A program made the position numbers and the translations under genes. A stretch of 64,000 nucleotides of DNA from Arthrobacter sp. Bi26 (GTDB taxonomy: Bacteria > Actinomycetota > Actinomycetes > Actinomycetales > Micrococcaceae): NCBI RefSeq assembly GCF_918697925.1, contig NZ_CAKKMF010000019.1, positions 1-64,000 of the forward strand. The letters are read 5' to 3'. Shown piece after piece: positions 43,035-50,643 of this stretch. The notes beneath the pieces were generated by a model. It saw only the letters and a list, made by a program, of their open reading frames with translations. It searched no databases and had not been told where the DNA came from. The stretch's first letter is position 1. Each line of letters begins with the position of its first letter.

Positions 43035-43853
43035 TCAGAGCTTGGCGATGATCTCTGCGAGCAGCTTGGAAATCCGCGGTCCGGCGGCCTGGCCGGCCTC
43101 AAGGACTTCCCCGTGGCTGAGCGGCACGGGGCTGATCCCGGCGGCGAGGTTGGTCACGAGCGAGATGCCGAAGACTTCCATGCCGGCGTGGCGGCCGGCG
43201 ATGGCCTCCAAGGCCGTGGACATGCCCACCAGGTCGGCGCCGATCCGTTTGGCGTACTGCACCTCGGCGGGCGTCTCGTAGTGCGGGCCGGTGAACTGGG
43301 CGTAGACGCCCTCCTCCAGGGACGGGTCCACTTCGCGAGCGAGGCCGCGGATCCGGGAGGAGTACAGGTCTGTCAGGTCCACGAACGTGGCGCCTTCCAG
43401 CGGAGAGGTGGCGGTGAGGTTGATGTGGTCGCTGATCAGCACCGGGGTGCCGGGCGTCCAGTTCTCGTTGAGCCCGCCGCAGCCGTTGGTGAGCACGAGG
43501 GCCTTGCAGCCGGCGGCCGCGGCGGTGCGTACGCCGTGAACCACGGCGCGGACTCCCTTGCCCTCGTAGTAGTGGGTGCGTGCGCCCAGGACGAGGGCCC
43601 GCTTTCCCTCTTTGGTCAGCACCGAGCGGATGGTGCCCACGTGCCCCACTACGGAGGGTGCGGAGAAGCCGGGGATTTCGGCGGCGGACAAGGTGGCGGT
43701 GGTCTCGCCGATCAGCTCGGCGGCGTCGCCCCAGCCCGAGCCGAGGACCAGCGCGACGTCATGGGAATCGACGCCCGTCTCTTCGGCGATGTAGTCGGCG
43801 GCGGCGCGGGCGGCGTCGAAAGGGTCCGTGTTCAGGAATTCTGTTGTACTCAC
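43035..43853 (-). CDS. Purine nucleoside phosphorylase
   Basis: 272 residues, the length of trimeric (hexosyl-binding family I) PNPs. Blocks seen: VALVLGSGWGDAAELIG (phosphate loop), VLGARTHYYEGKG, LVLTNGCGGLNENW, QFTGPHYETPAE (purine site), LVGMSTALEAIA and SLVTNLAAGIS. It splits purine (deoxy)ribonucleosides with phosphate to base and (deoxy)ribose-1-phosphate, which the mutase and DeoC can process. Divergent from lpdA. Confidence 0.94.
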   Translation of the reverse strand: MSTTEFLNTDPFDAARAAADYIAEETGVDSHDVALVLGSGWGDAAELIGETTATLSAAEIPGFSAPSVVGHVGTIRSVLTKEGKRALVLGARTHYYEGKGVRAVVHGVRTAAAAGCKALVLTNGCGGLNENWTPGTPVLISDHINLTATSPLEGATFVDLTDLYSSRIRGLAREVDPSLEEGVYAQFTGPHYETPAEVQYAKRIGADLVGMSTALEAIAGRHAGMEVFGISLVTNLAAGISPVPLSHGEVLEAGQAAGPRISKLLAEIIAKL

Positions 43854-43961
43854 CGGTACAAGTTATCGCGGCTCGGCCCTGCTGCCCAGCATGCGCGGCG
43901 GGACGAGCGCAGGGCCCGGATTCTTGGTGGCTCCGGTTCGGATGGTGGACAATGGTTGATT

Positions 43962-45377
43962 GTGACTACGCATCCTGACTTCAGCTCACCCCGCATCGCA
44001 ATTCTCGGCGGAGGGCCCGGCGGCTACGAAGCCGCCATGGTCGCCGCTTCGCTGGGGGCGCAGGTCACCATCATCGAGCGTGCGGGACTCGGCGGCTCCG
44101 CGGTGCTGACCGACGTCGTGCCCTCCAAAACCTTGATCGCGACGGCGGACCTGATGACCCGCGTCGGTGAGGCGGGGGAGCTGGGCGTCAAGTTCGACGT
44201 CGACGGCGGCGACTTTGCCCCGTCGATGCGCGCGGACCTCAAGCACATCAACGACCGCCTGCTCCGCCTGGCGCGGAAGCAGTCCGAGGACATCCAGGCC
44301 GGGCTGGAACACCAGAACGTCCGCATCCTGATCGGCTCCGGCAAGCTGCTGGACAACCACACCATTGAGGTCCTGACCGCCGACGGCACCGAGACGGTGG
44401 AGGCGGACACCATCCTGCTGGCGGTCGGCGCCCACCCGCGCGAGCTGCCCACGGCGCGTCCGGATGGTGAGCGCATCCTGAACTGGGCCCAGATCTACAA
44501 CATGGACGAACTCCCCGAGGAGCTCATCGTGGTGGGTTCCGGTGTCACGGGCGCGGAATTCGCCTCGGCCTACAACGGCCTGGGCTCCAAAGTCACCCTG
44601 ATTTCCAGCCGCGACCGCGTGCTGCCGGGCTCGGACACGGATGCCGCCGAGGTCCTCGAGGGCGTCTTCGAGCGCCGCGGGCTGAAGGTCCTCTCCCGGG
44701 CCCGCGCCGAGACCGTGGAGCGCACGGAGGACGGCGTGGTGGTCACCCTCGGCGATGGTTCCAAGGTGACCGGCAGCCACTGCCTCGTCTGCGTCGGCTC
44801 CATCCCGAACACGGCCGGAATCGGCTTGGAGGAAGCCGGCGTCGCGCTCACCGAGAGCGGCCATATCAAGGTCGACGGCGTCTCGCGCACCACGGCGCCG
44901 AACATCTACGCCGCAGGCGACTGCACCGGCGTCCTGGCCCTGGCCTCGGTGGCCGCGATGCAGGGCCGGATTGCCGTGGCCCACTTCCTGGGCGACGCCG
45001 TCATGCCGATCAAGCTGCACCAGGTGGCATCCAACATCTTCACCTCGCCCGAGATCGCCTCCGTGGGCGTGTCCGAGGCGGAGATCGAATCCGGCAAGTA
45101 CCAGGGCGACATCATCAAGCTGTCCCTGCGCAGCAACGCCCGCGCCAAGATGCGCAACCACCGCGACGGGTTCATCAAGATCTTCGCCCGCAAGGGTTCT
45201 GGCACCGTCATTGGTGGGGTGGTGGTGGGCCCGAACGCCTCCGAGCTCATCTTCGCGCTATCGATCGCCGTGACCCAGAAACTGCATGTCGACGACATTG
45301 CCAGCACCTTCACCGTGTACCCGTCGCTGAGCGGCTCCATCTCCGAAGCGGCCCGGCGGCTCCACGTTCACATGTAA
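43962..45377 (+). CDS. lpdA: LpdA-type NAD(P)H-quinone reductase (flavoprotein disulfide reductase family)
   Basis: 471 residues from GTG 43962. There is no clear ribosome site; GACAAT at 43948-43953 could be a -10 for a near-leaderless message. RIAILGGGPGGYEAAMVAAS binds FAD, VVGSGVTGAEFASAYN binds NAD(P), and YAAGDCTGVLALASVAAMQG is the second FAD motif. In place of the CxxxxC redox pair it reads LGGSAVLTDVVPSKT, so it cannot act as lipoamide dehydrogenase. This is the feature of mycobacterial LpdA (Rv3303c), a quinone reductase involved in oxidative-stress defence. Confidence 0.92.
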   Translation: MTTHPDFSSPRIAILGGGPGGYEAAMVAASLGAQVTIIERAGLGGSAVLTDVVPSKTLIATADLMTRVGEAGELGVKFDVDGGDFAPSMRADLKHINDRLLRLARKQSEDIQAGLEHQNVRILIGSGKLLDNHTIEVLTADGTETVEADTILLAVGAHPRELPTARPDGERILNWAQIYNMDELPEELIVVGSGVTGAEFASAYNGLGSKVTLISSRDRVLPGSDTDAAEVLEGVFERRGLKVLSRARAETVERTEDGVVVTLGDGSKVTGSHCLVCVGSIPNTAGIGLEEAGVALTESGHIKVDGVSRTTAPNIYAAGDCTGVLALASVAAMQGRIAVAHFLGDAVMPIKLHQVASNIFTSPEIASVGVSEAEIESGKYQGDIIKLSLRSNARAKMRNHRDGFIKIFARKGSGTVIGGVVVGPNASELIFALSIAVTQKLHVDDIASTFTVYPSLSGSISEAARRLHVHM

Positions 45378-45410
45378 CAGTTCACATGTAGCAAACCGGA
45401 GGCCGAAGCC

Positions 45411-46103
45411 ATGCAGAGTCCCCGCTCGCTTGTTGAGCCGATGGAACAGAACTGTGCGCTGCCCTCCGGTTCGGAGGAACGCTTTGCCGGCTACGCCGTC
45501 ATGGGCGTTCCGTTCAGCTCCGGCTACGTCCTGGCCTTTCGGCATTTTCCGGCGTCGTCCGTCGGCCCGGGCTACATCTCGGTCTGGATCCGCGACCCTG
45601 CCGGTGTCTGGACGATTCACAGCACCACCGACCCCGGGACCTCCTGCCCCCGCTACTTCGGCAGCGCCATCGGCTCGGCGTCCACTCGCCGGATCTCCAT
45701 CCGGTGGCGCGACGGCTATTCCTTCAGCGTGGACGTCGGAGCCGGCGTGGACCTGAGCTGGGACCTGAAGCTGGCGGCGACGCCGGTCACCCGGCTTATG
45801 TCCGCGGTGTCCGGCGCCGTTCCGGAGCGGCTGTGGCGCAGCCGGACGTTCCTGCGTGCCATGGGGGCCGTTGCCGGCCCGGTGCTGGGGGCGGGGCACC
45901 TCGGGTTGACGGGCGCGGCGCCCAACGGCCAAACCTTTTTGGCGCGCCCGCGGCGGATGTGGTTCGTCCGCGATAGCAAGGCGCAGTTGCAGGGGCACAG
46001 CCTGGGACAGACGTCGGCACTGCCCGTCCAGGACCGGCTGGGGGAATTCTGGGTCCCGCAGCGCGGCATCTTCATGACCGGCTCGGTCTTGTTCGAGCCC
46101 TAA
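45411..46103 (+). CDS. Conserved hypothetical protein, 230 residues
   Basis: Not recognised. ATG follows GGAGG by 8 bases and lies 33 bases after lpdA, so the two are probably one transcript. The N-terminal half reads like a beta-rich domain (FRHFPASSVGPGYISVWIRD, SIRWRDGYSFSVDVGAG). A middle Ala/Gly-rich stretch could be amphipathic, and the C-terminal part is basic with aromatics (RPRRMWFVRDSKAQLQG). No signal peptide or clear membrane helix is seen. It ends before a strong hairpin. Confidence 0.7.
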   Translation: MQSPRSLVEPMEQNCALPSGSEERFAGYAVMGVPFSSGYVLAFRHFPASSVGPGYISVWIRDPAGVWTIHSTTDPGTSCPRYFGSAIGSASTRRISIRWRDGYSFSVDVGAGVDLSWDLKLAATPVTRLMSAVSGAVPERLWRSRTFLRAMGAVAGPVLGAGHLGLTGAAPNGQTFLARPRRMWFVRDSKAQLQGHSLGQTSALPVQDRLGEFWVPQRGIFMTGSVLFEP

Positions 46104-46123
46104 GTACCGGGCCCGGCCATCGT

Positions 46124-46174
46124 GCGGGCAGATCAGGGCGGATGACCGCAGAACATTCGCCCTGATCTGCCCGC
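46124..46174. terminator. 17-bp bidirectional hairpin terminator
   Basis: GCGGGCAGATCAGGGCG pairs perfectly with CGCCCTGATCTGCCCGC around a 17-base loop, between the convergent hypothetical and aldehyde dehydrogenase genes. Confidence 0.78.
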
Positions 46175-46225
46175 GGAGTCCGGCTTCGCGCCATCCGCGG
46201 CGGGGAACTCCCGCATTTACCCGGC

Positions 46226-47683
46226 CTAAAACGGGTACGGCGCGATGTCCGGCCGCACGGTCAGCCACTGGATTTCCGTGAAGGATTCGATGTTGGCGTG
46301 ATGGCCGCCGATCCGCGAGCCGTTGCCCGAGTTCTTGACCCCGCCAAAGGGCGAGTTGGCCTCGTCGGACACCGTCTGTTCGTTGATGTGGATCTTTCCG
46401 GAGTCGAGCCGGTCGGCGATCGTCATGGCCATCCCGACGTCGCCGAGGATTCCTATCGAAAGCCCGTATTCATTGTCGTTGGCCAGGGCAACGGCCTCGT
46501 CCACGGTGGAGAACTTCATCACCGGGGCGACGGGGCCGAAGATCTCGTCCTTCCACGCCGGGCTGGCGAGGTCGAGGTCGGCGAGCACGGTGGGCTGGTA
46601 GAACCGGCCGTCATGGCTGCCGCCGGCGGCCAGGCGCGCGCCGCCCTGCACCGCGTCCTGAACGATCGTGTCCACCCGGTGGAGCTGCTTCTCGTCGATC
46701 ACCGGTCCCAGCGCCACTGTTCCGCTCTTCGGGTCGCCTACCGGTAAATGGCGGGCCTTTTCCGCCAGGGCGCTGACGTAGTCCTCGTAGATATCCTCGT
46801 GCACGATATGCCGGCCGGACGCCATGCAGATCTGACCCTGGTGCATGAAGGAGCCAAACGCGGCGGCAGAGACAGCTTTGGGGAAGTCGACGCCGGGCAG
46901 CACGATCAGTGCGTTGTTCCCGCCGAGTTCCAGATGGGCACGCTTGAGCAGCCGGCCGGCCGCCTCGCCCACTTTGCGCCCTGCCGCCGTCGACCCCGTG
47001 AAGGCGATGACGCGAACCTCGGGTGCCTCTACGACGGCCGAGCCGATCTCGGCGCCTCCGGGCAACAGGGAGAGCAGGCCGGGCGGAAGACCCGCCTCCT
47101 CGAACACCCGGACCAAGGTGACGCCACCACAGACCGCAGTGCGCGGGTCCGGTTTGAGCAGGACGGCGTTGCCAAGGGCCAGCGCCGGGGCGACTGCGCG
47201 GATGGAGAGGATCAGCGGAAAGTTGAAGGGTGCAATCACCGAAACGACGCCGACGGGCCGGCGCCGGGCGAAGGACCAGCGGCTCTCGTTCGAGGTCAGC
47301 ACGTCGCCAGCTGGGAGTGAGGGCAGGGCGGAGGCGTCGTAGCATTCGTTGGCCGCGATGTGGGTTTCCAGCCCGGCTTTGGGCGGGATGCCGCCGGATT
47401 CGCGGACGATCCAGGCCTGGATTTCCGCCGAGTGTTCCTCCCAGAGCTGTCCCGCGCGGCGGAGCACGGCGGCGCGGTCCTCCGGGTTGCGGGCGGCCCA
47501 GTCCTTCTGCGCTTTCGCGGCCACCGCGGCGGCTTCGCGGACATCCTCCACTGAGGCCACGCCATAGCGGCCCAGCGTTTCTCCGGTGGCTGGTTCGACG
47601 GCGTCACCGGTCCCGCCGCGCCCGGGCCGCCAGCCGCTGAGGTAGATCTTGCCGTCCCAGAGGGCGGAGTCGAGCAGGGACAT
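46226..47683 (-). CDS. Aldehyde dehydrogenase, benzaldehyde-dehydrogenase-like
   Basis: 485 residues from ATG 47683 after AAAGGACGCAAC. NAD(P) aldehyde dehydrogenase fold: PFNFPLILSIRAVAPALALG, FTGSTAAGRKVGEAAGR, the general base in LELGGNN near 253 and the catalytic cysteine in QGQICMASGRH near 283. The pattern (LWDGKIYLSGW start, ANSPFGGVKNSGNGSRIGG end) is close to XylC-type benzaldehyde dehydrogenases, so an aromatic aldehyde is a likely substrate, but this is inferred. An ACCGGCCGGT palindrome lies 34 bases upstream of the start. Confidence 0.88.
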   Translation of the reverse strand: MSLLDSALWDGKIYLSGWRPGRGGTGDAVEPATGETLGRYGVASVEDVREAAAVAAKAQKDWAARNPEDRAAVLRRAGQLWEEHSAEIQAWIVRESGGIPPKAGLETHIAANECYDASALPSLPAGDVLTSNESRWSFARRRPVGVVSVIAPFNFPLILSIRAVAPALALGNAVLLKPDPRTAVCGGVTLVRVFEEAGLPPGLLSLLPGGAEIGSAVVEAPEVRVIAFTGSTAAGRKVGEAAGRLLKRAHLELGGNNALIVLPGVDFPKAVSAAAFGSFMHQGQICMASGRHIVHEDIYEDYVSALAEKARHLPVGDPKSGTVALGPVIDEKQLHRVDTIVQDAVQGGARLAAGGSHDGRFYQPTVLADLDLASPAWKDEIFGPVAPVMKFSTVDEAVALANDNEYGLSIGILGDVGMAMTIADRLDSGKIHINEQTVSDEANSPFGGVKNSGNGSRIGGHHANIESFTEIQWLTVRPDIAPYPF

Positions 47684-47715
47684 GTTGCGTCCTTTCATCG
47701 TGGGTCCTGCTTGTG

Positions 47716-47726
47716 TACCGGCCGGT
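47716..47726. promoter_or_regulatory. Palindrome upstream of the aldehyde dehydrogenase gene
   Basis: TACCGGCCGGT, sharing its core with the perfect palindrome at 34992-35005, lies 33 bases upstream of the minus-strand start. It is a possible operator for a common dimeric repressor, or a chance GC-rich match. Confidence 0.35.
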
Positions 47727-47871
47727 CGAATCAGAACCGGACCGGGCCTTCGTCCATCTCACGTCGGTAGGCCGCCGCCGTCAAGAGTGCGGGCGTCAAG
47801 AGGGCCGTGCGTTGCCGCCCGCGGGACCTTCGGCCGTAGTGCGTCACAGCCGGGGGAGGTCAACTTGGCAC

Positions 47872-48399
47872 ATGGCCAAAATCTATATCCCCTACGGGAC
47901 CGTTGAAGGACAAACAGCAAAAATCGCGGATTACATCGCCGAGGTAATCCGGGCGAACGGGCACCAGGCAGAGACGGCGGACCTCAAACATTCTGCAGAC
48001 CCTCTGCCGGGCGGCTACGACGGCGTGATCGTGGCGGCCTCGGTGCACGTGGGAAAGCACGAGGGATACGTCGCAGACTTCGTCAAGAAGAACCGCGCTG
48101 AGCTCGAGCGGCTGCCTTCCGCCCTGGTTTCGGTGAGCATGGCCGCCCAAGGAGACGAGGAGACCGCGGAGGGCTACGTGGAAAAGTTTGAGCAGGACAC
48201 GGGGTGGCGGCCCGCGCACGTCGGGCTGTTCGCCGGCGCCCTGCTCTATACCCACTACGGGTTCATCAAGAAGCACGTCATGAAGAAGATCGCCAAGGAC
48301 AAGGGATCCCTCGACACCGACACCACCCGGGACTATGTCTACACCGAGTGGGACGGCGTCCGGCGTTTCACCGAAGACTATCTGGCGGCATTCGCCTAG
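47872..48399 (+). CDS. HemG-like flavodoxin-domain protein
   Basis: 175 residues, close to HemG length. The FMN phosphate loop reads IYIPYGTVEGQTAKIADYI. GYDGVIVAASVHVGKHEG and SVSMAAQGDEETAEGYVEKF follow the HemG pattern, and DTTRDYVYTEWDGVRRFTEDY ends it. By family it is either a protoporphyrinogen IX dehydrogenase or a flavodoxin-like electron carrier. Actinobacteria mostly use other HemG/HemY types, so the role is uncertain. GGGGGAGG lies 12 bases before ATG. Confidence 0.82.
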   Translation: MAKIYIPYGTVEGQTAKIADYIAEVIRANGHQAETADLKHSADPLPGGYDGVIVAASVHVGKHEGYVADFVKKNRAELERLPSALVSVSMAAQGDEETAEGYVEKFEQDTGWRPAHVGLFAGALLYTHYGFIKKHVMKKIAKDKGSLDTDTTRDYVYTEWDGVRRFTEDYLAAFA

Positions 48400-48434
48400 C
48401 GCGGGCAGTCAGAAGTAGGACTCAGAAGCAGGGA

Positions 48435-49139
48435 TCAGGAGTAGGCGTACGGCGGAACGGTATCGCCGGGCGCAAAGGGCCGGTACCAGTGCTCGAAACC
48501 CAGCTTCCCGGCGTCGGCGTCGGCACTGTCCGGGCTGTCGCCGTCGTCGTCGGAGTACAGAGCGTCGCTTTCGGCGTCCTCCAGCAGGACTTCCCCGACG
48601 GCGGCCCGCCAGTTCTCCGGAAGGTCCAGTTCGTAGATTTCCTCAGTGATTTCCGCCTGATCGAGCAGGCAGCGGACGGCGAGTTCCGCTGCGAGGCATC
48701 CGGGCGCGGTCCAGCCCCGGACCAGGGACGCGGTGACATCTGCTGCGACCACGATGAACTTCTGGGTGAACTTCGCGTCGTAGCTGGCGGCGAACTGAGG
48801 CGGCAGCGAGGACAGGACGGAGGTCCCGGCGATGTCGGCCGGCGTGACAACCTCCAGCGTGCTGAGGGTGCCGAGATCGCGGAACAGCTGGTCGATGAGG
48901 ATGCTGGACGAGTTCCACAGGAGTCCGGCCAGCAGGCGGGTCTGGCCCACGGCCTTGTGACGGTCGTCCGGATCGACGGCGGCCATCTCGGCCAGGTCCT
49001 CGGGATCAAACTGGAGCCGCTGCTCGGCCGTCATATCATCCGGGTGCGGGTCGAGCCCGAGCAGTTCCAGGCTCAATCCGGTCAGCTTCCCGGCGTCGGC
49101 CAGCAACTCTTCGGTGATGTCGTCGTCTTCGGCGCTCAT
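48435..49139 (-). CDS. Acidic conserved hypothetical protein, 234 residues
   Basis: Not recognised. Strongly acidic ends (MSAEDDDITEELLADAG; SDDDGDSPDSADADAG) flank a more hydrophobic middle (LLAGLLWNSSSILIDQLFRD, VVAADVTASLVRGW) that could be helical. No signal peptide or transmembrane segment is seen. It is convergent with the HemG-like gene and downstream of a membrane protein gene on the same strand. Confidence 0.65.
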   Translation of the reverse strand: MSAEDDDITEELLADAGKLTGLSLELLGLDPHPDDMTAEQRLQFDPEDLAEMAAVDPDDRHKAVGQTRLLAGLLWNSSSILIDQLFRDLGTLSTLEVVTPADIAGTSVLSSLPPQFAASYDAKFTQKFIVVAADVTASLVRGWTAPGCLAAELAVRCLLDQAEITEEIYELDLPENWRAAVGEVLLEDAESDALYSDDDGDSPDSADADAGKLGFEHWYRPFAPGDTVPPYAYS

Positions 49140-49215
49140 GCCCCCGATGCTACCCGCCGATTGCCCGTGGCCCGATTTGCGTTACGCGGCCGGGTTCGGC
49201 GGCGGCGCGGCAGTT

Positions 49216-49854
49216 TTAGGCGGCCGCCGGGTGAATGGTTCCCGACGTCGAACTGGCCCCAGCCATCCGGGCGGACAGCAGATAGGCGATCCCGCAGACC
49301 AGGGGAACCAGGCTGGCAGCGATCAGCGATCCGACCGCGCCCGACCTTCCGATGACCGTAATCAACAGCGGCAGAACCCCCAGGGCCACCAGCAGCCAGC
49401 CGGCCAGGGCGGTGAGTTTCAGCCCGAGGATGGCGGCCGGGAAAGCCAACGCGAGCACGCTGACGGCTATAACGGGGCCGTTGTCACTGAGGAAGGTGCT
49501 CAGGGCAGCGGGGTCGAAGGCGAGCCACACGCACGCGGCAATGAAGGCAGAGGCGAGGGCGAGCAGCAGGGGGGCGGTTGCCGCCGGCCAAAACCAGGCC
49601 GAGACCCCGAGGATGAGCATCGGCACGACCCAGGCGAGCGTTATCAGCGTTCCGGCTGTTCCGCCCGGCTCCTGCATCGCGAACCCGCCGATGAAGATTC
49701 CCCCGAGGACCGTGAACGCCGCCATGACGGCCGCTCCGGTGCGCGTCAGCGCGGCGGCCCGCCGCTGCGGATCCTTTTCTCGTGACATGACAACACCCAT
49801 CACGACGGCGAACACAATTATTGCACCGAGCGCCAAAATAACCGGGACGTTCAT
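49216..49854 (-). CDS. Hypothetical integral membrane protein, 212 residues
   Basis: Not recognised. It has about six hydrophobic helices, a basic first cytoplasmic loop (SREKDPQRRAAALTRTG) and an Ala/Ser/Thr tail. ATG follows AGGAGG by 6 bases. No catalytic motif is seen. Divergent from the region that holds the orphan hairpin at 49998-50037. Confidence 0.7.
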   Translation of the reverse strand: MNVPVILALGAIIVFAVVMGVVMSREKDPQRRAAALTRTGAAVMAAFTVLGGIFIGGFAMQEPGGTAGTLITLAWVVPMLILGVSAWFWPAATAPLLLALASAFIAACVWLAFDPAALSTFLSDNGPVIAVSVLALAFPAAILGLKLTALAGWLLVALGVLPLLITVIGRSGAVGSLIAASLVPLVCGIAYLLSARMAGASSTSGTIHPAAA

Positions 49855-50212
49855 GGAATGCCTCCTGCAGACGAACGGACCTCAGTCCATTGCATCGCTG
49901 CAGCAGCGGCTGCGCCAAGGGGAGAAAGGCCCGCTTCGCGACGGGGAGTCGAGTTGTGAGCGTTGAACGCACTGAACTCCGCGACGCCAGATTCCAGCGC
50001 AAAAGCGTCCCCGGCAACTTCCGGGGACGCTTTTGCGTTTGTCGGAGGTTACGGCGCAAGCAACTTGCAGCAACCGAACCCCTTCGCAATCCGGCGGGCA
50101 TTCCGCCGCCCGTGGACCTCATCATCCGGACGGCGGGGAGGACCAAGCGGACGACAATTCCCGTGCGGGCGATCAGGGAGCAAGTCCTCTACCTCCGGGC
50201 GTGTCCCATATG
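49855..50212. other. Divergent intergenic region with an orphan hairpin
   Basis: No convincing gene. A short frame from 49859 reads antisense over the neighbour's ribosome site and was rejected. The notable element is a 17-bp hairpin at 49998-50037, not at the end of any recognised gene. The right part runs into the promoter of the 119-residue protein gene. Confidence 0.45.
49998..50037 (+). terminator. Orphan 17-bp terminator-like hairpin
   Basis: CGCAAAAGCGTCCCCGG pairs perfectly with CCGGGGACGCTTTTGCG around a CAACTT loop and is followed by TTTGTCGG on the plus strand. It lies between two divergent genes, where no terminator is needed. That suggests a small transcript ending here, from about 49860 on the plus strand, or from TTGCTG-16-TAACCT (about 50075-50048) on the minus strand. 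Confidence 0.6.
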
Positions 50213-50218
50213 CATAAT
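50213..50218 (+). promoter_or_regulatory. -10 element of the 119-residue membrane protein gene
   Basis: CATAAT matches TATAAT at 5 of 6 positions and ends 7 bases before ATG 50225, so the message is probably leaderless. No good -35 was found. Confidence 0.5.
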
Positions 50219-50224
50219 GTCGCC

Positions 50225-50584
50225 ATGTGGATCCCCGCTCTATTCCTAATCTTGGTCGTCATCTCGATACTGGTCACTTACTGGCAACTCACCTTGACCG
50301 GACTCGCCATTTGGGCGCTTGTGGCCTGGAAGAGGCACGCCGCGGCCGACACGAGGCCGAGCTACCCCCGGAAGCCCGTCCAGACCCGGCCTGTGTCTAA
50401 GCCTGTCCAGACGCGTCCTAAACCCAAGCCTGTCCAGACCCGGCCTGAGCCCAAGTCCAAGCCCCAGCCTGCCCGCGAGATGCCCGCGCCCGAATACCTG
50501 CCCAGGTGGACTGCGAACCGCCGGCTGGACGCAGGCCGCGAGCATGCCCAGTGGCAGAAGACGTTCGACAGCGCAGCGCAGTAA
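50225..50584 (+). CDS. Small membrane-anchored protein with KPVQTRP repeats
   Basis: 119 residues from ATG 50225 (ATG 50210 is in frame but overlaps the -10 element). One N-terminal helix (MWIPALFLILVVISILVTYW, extending to about 38) is followed by a basic, Pro-rich stalk with three 9-residue repeats KPVQTRPxx (27-base DNA period at 50372, 50399 and 50426). The charged C-terminal part contains PAPEYLPRWTANRRLDAG. It is probably a single-pass protein with a rigid cytoplasmic or wall-side stalk. The family was not recognised. Confidence 0.65.
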   Translation: MWIPALFLILVVISILVTYWQLTLTGLAIWALVAWKRHAAADTRPSYPRKPVQTRPVSKPVQTRPKPKPVQTRPEPKSKPQPAREMPAPEYLPRWTANRRLDAGREHAQWQKTFDSAAQ

Positions 50585-50643
50585 ACGTTTCTGAACTGTG
50601 CCTCAGGCTGGTCCGGGCTCCCTGCCTTCAGGACACCCCACGA

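Noticed and set aside
49859-49960. A short plus-strand open frame as the gene ending at the orphan hairpin.
   Set aside because: Its start is antisense to the neighbour's ribosome site, it has no ribosome site of its own and its composition is not protein-like.
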